This document shows positions 5,179 through 8,933 of a stretch of 8,933 nucleotides of DNA, in pieces. The stretch is from positions 1 to 8,933 of the forward strand of contig JAITBS010000133.1 in NCBI GenBank assembly GCA_031283515.1. The letters are read 5' to 3'. The translations under genes were made by a program, and so were the position numbers. Numbering within the stretch: the first letter of the stretch is position 1; each line of letters begins with the position of its first letter. The notes under the pieces were generated by a model. The model made no database searches. It was not told the DNA's origin and saw only the letters and a list, made by a program, of their open reading frames with translations. The stretch is from Planctomycetaceae bacterium (GTDB lineage Bacteria; Planctomycetota; Planctomycetia; Pirellulales; Thermoguttaceae).

Positions 5179-6192
5179 ATGCTTCGAAAAATTAAAAAAA
5201 CCTTAATCTTTTGTTTTAAACTGATTTTAATTTTCGGAATTTTCGGGTTTCTTTTTTGGAACGCTTCCCAAGCAACTGGTGCAGATGGGAAAAATGTCTT
5301 CGAACTTTTATGGGAACAACCGAAACGTTGGGAATTACTGGGAGTTGCGTTTTTCGTTCAACTTTTTGCTGTTGCCGTCACTATTTGGCGATGGCGTTGT
5401 TTGGTTCAAACGCTTGGTTTAATACTTTCGGTCAAAAATGCTTTTCGGTTTGGATTTCTTGGTTTGATGCTTAATCTTGCGCCAATGGGTATTGTTGGAG
5501 GCGATTTGGTTAAGGGTTACCTGATTGCCCGAAAGAATCCTGATTATATGTCCCAAGCGGTTGCCAGTGTGATTGTTGATCGAATTATTGGATTGTTAGT
5601 CATGTTTCTGTGTGGTACAATTTTGGTTTATACGACAGGTTTTGCTTTTCGGCAGGAAGTTTTAGCCCGAACATTGTCGCAAATTGTTTTTTTGCTGACT
5701 GTAATTGGCTATACTTGTGTTGGAATCATTTTTCTTCCTTTTTTCTCCAAAGGTCATCTGGAACGGCTTTTGGCAAAAATTCCATTCTGTGGAAACACTC
5801 TTGGAAAACTGACACGATCTTTTTTACTTTACCGAAATCACAAAATCTGTTTGCTAGAAACATTTGCAATGACATTTTTTGTACACATTCCGTTTGGTTT
5901 TTCACTTTATTTGATAGCCAAAGGTCTTTTTGGTTCTGTGCCGAATTTGATTGACCATATTATGCTTTATAATGTTGTAAATTTAACCGCAATGATTCCA
6001 TTAGCGGCTGGTCCGTTCGAATTTGTTCTGGAGCAGGTTTATCCGTTTTTTTTAGTGGGAGGTATTAAAATGGGGGTTGGAATTGGTTTGGTGGTTGCTT
6101 TGGGGTACCGGCTTATTTCAATTCTTGTTGCTGGACTTGGCATTATCTATTACCTTTCTTCCCGCGATGAAATTCGGGAAGTTACTGGTTAA
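5179..6192 (+). CDS. UPF0104 / LPG-synthase-TM family flippase-like membrane protein
   Basis: This is a 337-residue integral membrane protein of the lysylphosphatidylglycerol synthase transmembrane-region family (UPF0104, also described as flippase-like). It has about seven or eight hydrophobic segments, including roughly 9-27, 52-72, 128-152, 166-188, 225-247 and 290-325. Family landmarks are MGIVGGDLVKGYLIARK (103-119), with the glycine-aspartate turn, then SVIVDRIIGLL (130-140). Next comes MIPLAAGPFEFVLEQVYPFF (272-291), which is the family's proline-glycine-glutamate motif, and a final ALGYRLISI. The soluble catalytic GNAT-like domain of MprF is absent, so it is not a complete lysyl-PG synthase. 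Members often act with lipid or cell-wall polysaccharide synthesis; the substrate here is unknown. It stands alone, with no glycosyltransferase beside it in the window. The ATG at 5179 is the only sensible start, and no Shine-Dalgarno site is visible. Confidence 0.9.
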   Translation: MLRKIKKTLIFCFKLILIFGIFGFLFWNASQATGADGKNVFELLWEQPKRWELLGVAFFVQLFAVAVTIWRWRCLVQTLGLILSVKNAFRFGFLGLMLNLAPMGIVGGDLVKGYLIARKNPDYMSQAVASVIVDRIIGLLVMFLCGTILVYTTGFAFRQEVLARTLSQIVFLLTVIGYTCVGIIFLPFFSKGHLERLLAKIPFCGNTLGKLTRSFLLYRNHKICLLETFAMTFFVHIPFGFSLYLIAKGLFGSVPNLIDHIMLYNVVNLTAMIPLAAGPFEFVLEQVYPFFLVGGIKMGVGIGLVVALGYRLISILVAGLGIIYYLSSRDEIREVTG

Positions 6193-6272
6193 TTTCCCGA
6201 TTATTTCACTAAGATTAGGAATCTCTAAAATACGGTATCTATTCAGTTGCGATCTTATTTTGTAACTATTCG

Positions 6273-6320
6273 GAAAAAAATGTTTCTTCTTCATCCCTTT
6301 CGGAGTGAAGGAGAAACATT
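6273..6320 (-). terminator. Strong hairpin terminator for the coiled-coil gene
   Basis: ATGTTTCT (6280-6287) pairs with AGAAACAT (6312-6319), and the stem continues inward through TCTTCA/TGAAGG to a TTTC loop with one mismatch. On the minus strand a seven-T run follows immediately (A6274-A6280 on the plus strand). It lies about 110 bases after the minus-strand gene that ends at 6430. On the plus strand no T-run follows, so it is not a good terminator for the flippase-like gene. Confidence 0.75.
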
Positions 6321-6371
6321 AAAAAAGCGGCGTAATAGATACGATTATTTTTTGAGAATACGGAACAAACA

Positions 6372-6402
6372 AAATAAAACAGACCGTTTTGTTTATTTTT
6401 GT
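6372..6402. terminator. AT-rich hairpin, possible terminator
   Basis: AAATAAAAC (6372-6380) and GTTTTGTTT (6386-6394) form a 9-bp stem including one G-T pair, with loop AGACC, followed on the plus strand by ATTTTTG. It could end the plus-strand flippase-like gene, although 180 bases beyond its stop. It could also be a first weak stop for the minus-strand gene ending at 6430. The stem is almost all A-T and therefore weak. Confidence 0.4.
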
Positions 6403-6429
6403 GTCAACGATTACACTTGTATCGATAAA

Positions 6430-7401
6430 TCATATTGAAATTGGTGTTGAGATATCCGCTAAGAGGTCTTCGAGTTTTTTTTCCTCTTCCTCAGACAATT
6501 CGGTTTCAGAATCATGGGAATTGTCGGAATTATTGGGCATGGTCAATTGAAGCGGCGGTAAATTTAATGTTGCGGCTTCTACCGGAATTTCAACGGATTC
6601 TGTGTTGCTAACCGGTGTTTCCATGTTGTTGACCGGCGGTAATAATTCAGGAAGCACAGAAACATCGGGAAGCCCCGAAATCAGAGAATTTGTCTGTTCG
6701 TCAATTTCCGAAATAGATTCAATTTCCGGTTCCGGTTCCGATTCCGTTTCCGATTCGGTGAACACTGTTGCTGTTTCATTTTTATCCGGCAATTCCGGTG
6801 TTTCCGTTTCGACAAAATGATCGGGAGTTTCTGCGGGAGTTCCAGCGGTAAGAGTTGGTTCTTGTAATTCCGGTGCTTTCGGAATTTCCACAATTGGTTC
6901 CGAAGTTTTTTCGATAACAGGTTCCTCCGTAACAGAAGGAATAATTGGTTCGGTAATTAGTTCGGAAACGGCGGTAACTGGTTTTGTTTCCGGTTTAAGA
7001 ATCTGTTGTTGTAGGGCGAGAAAATTAGTTTCTTTTTCTTTATCAACAATCCCTATTTTTCGGGCAGTTTCAAAAAAACGTGAGACAACCTGAAACGCCT
7101 CGCCAAACATTTCAGTCATTGATTCGTAAAGATGTTTATTTTCATCTTGATCAGCGCAGAGATGTTCCCCTTCCGTTTTGGTTTCGGCGAGCAGGTTCTG
7201 AATGGATTCCAACTTTTGTTGGAACGAATTGAATTCTTGTTGAATTGAGTTTGTTTCGCCGGTAATTTCCGTCAATAAACCGGAAAATCCTTCGATTTTT
7301 CGGTTCAACGTTTCGACTTTGGAGGTCAACGGAACAATTTTCGATTGAATAAGAGCAACTTGCTCTTCGACAACAGCAATTTTTTCAACAATATTGTTCA
7401 T
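6430..7401 (-). CDS. Coiled-coil protein with Pro/Glu-rich region, unknown function
   Basis: I do not recognise this 323-residue protein. Residues 1 to about 85 form a predicted coiled coil with clear heptad spacing (VEKIAVVEEQVALIQSKIV, then repeated LxxxIxx patterns). It is followed by a helical stretch to about 130 (ESMTEMFGEAFQVVSRFFE). Residues 137 to about 285 are low complexity, rich in Pro, Glu, Thr and Ser, with repeated EPI/EPV/PEL units, and are likely disordered. The C-terminus is acidic and helical (SEEEEKKLEDLLADI), and looks like a short conserved motif at the end of a flexible tether. There is no signal peptide or membrane segment, so it is probably cytoplasmic. A scaffold or adaptor is a reasonable guess from architecture only. 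The ATG at 7401 is the first in frame and lacks a Shine-Dalgarno site. It lies 213 bases downstream of pfk with a terminator hairpin between, so it is likely transcribed separately. Confidence 0.88.
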   Translation of the reverse strand: MNNIVEKIAVVEEQVALIQSKIVPLTSKVETLNRKIEGFSGLLTEITGETNSIQQEFNSFQQKLESIQNLLAETKTEGEHLCADQDENKHLYESMTEMFGEAFQVVSRFFETARKIGIVDKEKETNFLALQQQILKPETKPVTAVSELITEPIIPSVTEEPVIEKTSEPIVEIPKAPELQEPTLTAGTPAETPDHFVETETPELPDKNETATVFTESETESEPEPEIESISEIDEQTNSLISGLPDVSVLPELLPPVNNMETPVSNTESVEIPVEAATLNLPPLQLTMPNNSDNSHDSETELSEEEEKKLEDLLADISTPISI

Positions 7402-7517
7402 AATTTTTACTCAAACGGTAAGGGTTGTGAATGTATTTCTCTGAATTATCTTGTGTTGTGGAATTGCCGGAAGAATACAAATTACACTTAATCACTAGAA
7501 CATACAATATAACAGAA

Positions 7518-7553
7518 TCAGTAAAAAGTCAAATATTTTGGACTTTTTACTGA
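7518..7553 (-). terminator. 13-bp perfect hairpin after pfk
   Basis: TCAGTAAAAAGTC (7518-7530) and GACTTTTTACTGA (7541-7553) are perfect inverse complements with a 10-base loop. The hairpin lies 62 bases beyond the end of the minus-strand phosphofructokinase gene and before the next minus-strand gene, so it probably ends the pfk transcript. The following T content (TTCTGTTATATTG) is modest, so efficiency is uncertain. An operator or attenuator for the downstream coiled-coil gene is an alternative. Confidence 0.65.
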
Positions 7554-7614
7554 ATAGTTATTTTGGTTTGAGGTATGAGCGGTGAAAATAATCGTAATAG
7601 CGGGAAAAACCGGA

Positions 7615-8604
7615 TTAACTGGCGACGATATGTAATAATCGCAGTTGTTCGGCATCGACTTTTTTATGCTCGGCGACACAATGTTGGAAGGGGGTGAGAA
7701 CGAGTTCTCCGTGTATTTTTCCTGCCATTTTTCCGGATTCGCCGAGTAAAAGAGAACTGACGGCGAAATTACCGAGTTCTGAGGCTAAGATTCGGTCTTC
7801 TGGTGTGGGCGAACCGCCGCGTAAAACATGACCGAGAACAACAGCTCGGCTATCGAAGGGATTACCGGCTTCTTTGAGAATTTTCTGCATTGCGAATGCG
7901 CCGCCGCTTTCGTCACCTTCTGCGACAATTGCCATAACAGAGGTTTTTCCGGCTTCTTTAATTTTTCGGAGTCGGGCAACGATACGTTCTGGAGATTCTT
8001 CGATTTCGGGAATACAGGCGATTTCGGCACCGGAAGCGATTGCAGTGGAAAGAGCAATATCGCCGCAATGTCGTCCCATAACTTCGACAAAAAACATGAG
8101 ATCGTGACTTCCTGCCGTATCACGAAGTTTATCAACTGCTTCGACAGCGGTATGAACAGCGGTGGAAAAGCCGATGGTGTAATCTGTTCCGAAGAGATCG
8201 TTATCAATAGTTCCCGGCAAACCAATGATTTGACCATCCCAAACTTTTCCTAGTGCGAGAGCGCCGGAGAGAGTACCATTTCCGCCGATGGTTATTAGGG
8301 CGTTGAATTTATGTTTGTGTAAAATATTAACAGCTTCGTGAATACCTTCTGGAGTTTGAAATCGTTTTGATCGGCTGCTGTGTAGAATGGTACCGCCGAG
8401 TTTTGAAAGACCGGAGACGGAACGCATTCCCATAATATGAGAACCATTTTCACCAGGGTAAAATTCTTCGTTCAGAAGTCCTTCGTAACCATGTTGAATA
8501 CCGTAAATCTCATCATTACAAGTGCAAACTGTTCGGACAATAGATCGTAAACAAGGATTCATTCCAGGGGCATCGCCACCACTACAAAGTACTCCGATTC
8601 GCAT
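7615..8604 (-). CDS. pfkA: 6-phosphofructokinase
   Basis: Phosphofructokinase phosphorylates fructose 6-phosphate to the 1,6-bisphosphate in glycolysis, in the cytoplasm. The 329 residues align end to end with E. coli PfkA (320). Landmarks are CSGGDAPGMN (7-16), the R78 equivalent of R72, GGNGT (107-111), catalytic TIDND (132-136, D134 matching D127) and GTDYTIGF. Further along are VEVMGR (173-178), E229 (matching E222), R253, H259 and R262 (matching R243, H249 and R252), and GGSPTPEDRILAS. Two positions are unusual. Asn109 replaces Asp103, and Leu169 replaces Arg162, a fructose 6-phosphate ligand in E. coli. Glycine at 110 is the ATP-type residue (PPi enzymes usually have Asp), so ATP use is more likely, but the donor is not certain. 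Arg20, Arg24 and Arg161 match effector-site arginines. The ATG at 8604 is the family start. A near-consensus promoter lies about 70 bases upstream. Confidence 0.95.
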   Translation of the reverse strand: MRIGVLCSGGDAPGMNPCLRSIVRTVCTCNDEIYGIQHGYEGLLNEEFYPGENGSHIMGMRSVSGLSKLGGTILHSSRSKRFQTPEGIHEAVNILHKHKFNALITIGGNGTLSGALALGKVWDGQIIGLPGTIDNDLFGTDYTIGFSTAVHTAVEAVDKLRDTAGSHDLMFFVEVMGRHCGDIALSTAIASGAEIACIPEIEESPERIVARLRKIKEAGKTSVMAIVAEGDESGGAFAMQKILKEAGNPFDSRAVVLGHVLRGGSPTPEDRILASELGNFAVSSLLLGESGKMAGKIHGELVLTPFQHCVAEHKKVDAEQLRLLHIVAS

Positions 8605-8675
8605 GGGAAATATTTTTTTATTGAAATTTGGTATTGAATATTTTGGTATAAAATGCGGATGTTCAAGTCAATAAA

Positions 8676-8703
8676 AGTATAGCAACACCAAAAGTAATGT
8701 CAA
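8676..8703 (-). promoter_or_regulatory. Sigma-70-type promoter for pfk
   Basis: On the minus strand TTGACA (8703-8698) is followed after 16 bases by TATACT (8681-8676). This is a perfect -35 and a five-of-six -10. Transcription would begin near 8669 and leave a leader of about 65 bases before the ATG at 8604. A weaker pair, TTGACT (8671-8666) and TATACC (8650-8645) with 15-base spacing, lies just downstream and might be a second start. Confidence 0.7.
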
Positions 8704-8933
8704 CAAACCCGCTCATTCTTATTTTCCTCACAACCTGAATATTATTCTTAACATTCCGAATCTGGTTGTTCATTTAGATATACTTTTCATTGTTTTAAAC
8801 TCGTTTTTTTGTAACGGATGTTCACTATTAGTAGTGCGTGGAATTTTGCTATAACGATAGGTTATTATTCGAGTTAGGTCAAATTTTTTGAATTTTTTTA
8901 TTGTCCACAGTTTTTTTTAGTTTTTTTCTGGTA
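8704..8933. other. AT-rich end of window, no gene seen
   Basis: This AT-rich sequence has many T runs on the plus strand, above all after 8884. The only structure seen is a small hairpin, ATAAC-GATAG-GTTAT (8851-8865), without a following T-run. A 36-codon minus-strand frame from ATG 8773 to 8663 overlaps the pfk promoter and is probably chance. The plus-strand T-runs could belong to the 3' flank of a gene outside the window, but nothing shows this directly. Confidence 0.4.

Noticed and set aside
7828..8253. Plus-strand 141-codon frame inside pfk
   Set aside because: It is antisense to conserved phosphofructokinase motifs and has no independent support.
8663..8773. 36-codon minus-strand ORF upstream of pfk
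   Set aside because: It spans the near-consensus pfk promoter (8676-8703) and has no ribosome binding site or recognisable motif; probably chance.

Overview
The window reads as bacterial chromosome, about 40% GC by eye, with short compact genes and almost no recognisable Shine-Dalgarno sites. A planctomycete or related PVC bacterium is the best guess. This rests on the general look of the FtsK, the UPF0104 flippase-like protein (its PLAAGPFEF segment) and the glycine-tailed RRM protein. It is an inference, because no rRNA or other marker gene is present.

Layout: positions 1-965 are a repeat island without a convincing gene. It holds a 7-bp tandem repeat, a 15-bp tandem repeat, nine 21-bp repeats with three decayed copies, a roughly 300-bp imperfect inverted repeat, and a second direct copy of half of that structure. 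From 966 the minus strand carries ftsK. A divergent intergenic region follows, then a 67-codon orphan on the plus strand and a strong bidirectional terminator at 3875-3911. Next, on the minus strand, come a single-RRM RNA-binding protein gene (3943-4275) and a complete tmRNA gene (4480-4838). An AT-rich spacer leads to a plus-strand membrane protein of the UPF0104/LPG-synthase-TM family (5179-6192). Two hairpins separate it from a minus-strand coiled-coil, Pro/Glu-rich protein of unknown function (6430-7401). A 13-bp perfect hairpin then marks the end of a minus-strand 6-phosphofructokinase gene (7615-8604), which has a near-consensus promoter at 8676-8703. The last ~230 bases look non-coding.

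The genes do not form one operon. Each is followed by its own terminator-like hairpin or separated by more than 100 bases, and strands alternate. The functions are mostly housekeeping: chromosome translocation at division (FtsK), ribosome rescue (tmRNA), RNA binding (RRM protein) and glycolysis (Pfk), with a lipid or polysaccharide-related membrane protein and two proteins of unknown role.

The points most worth a second look are four. The repeat island shows mostly silent differences between repeat copies in one plus-strand frame. It also has a large inverted repeat. The phosphofructokinase has substitutions at two positions that are key in E. coli PfkA. The tmRNA gene lacks an encoded CCA end. 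I did not find convincing evidence of a new defence or mobile system.
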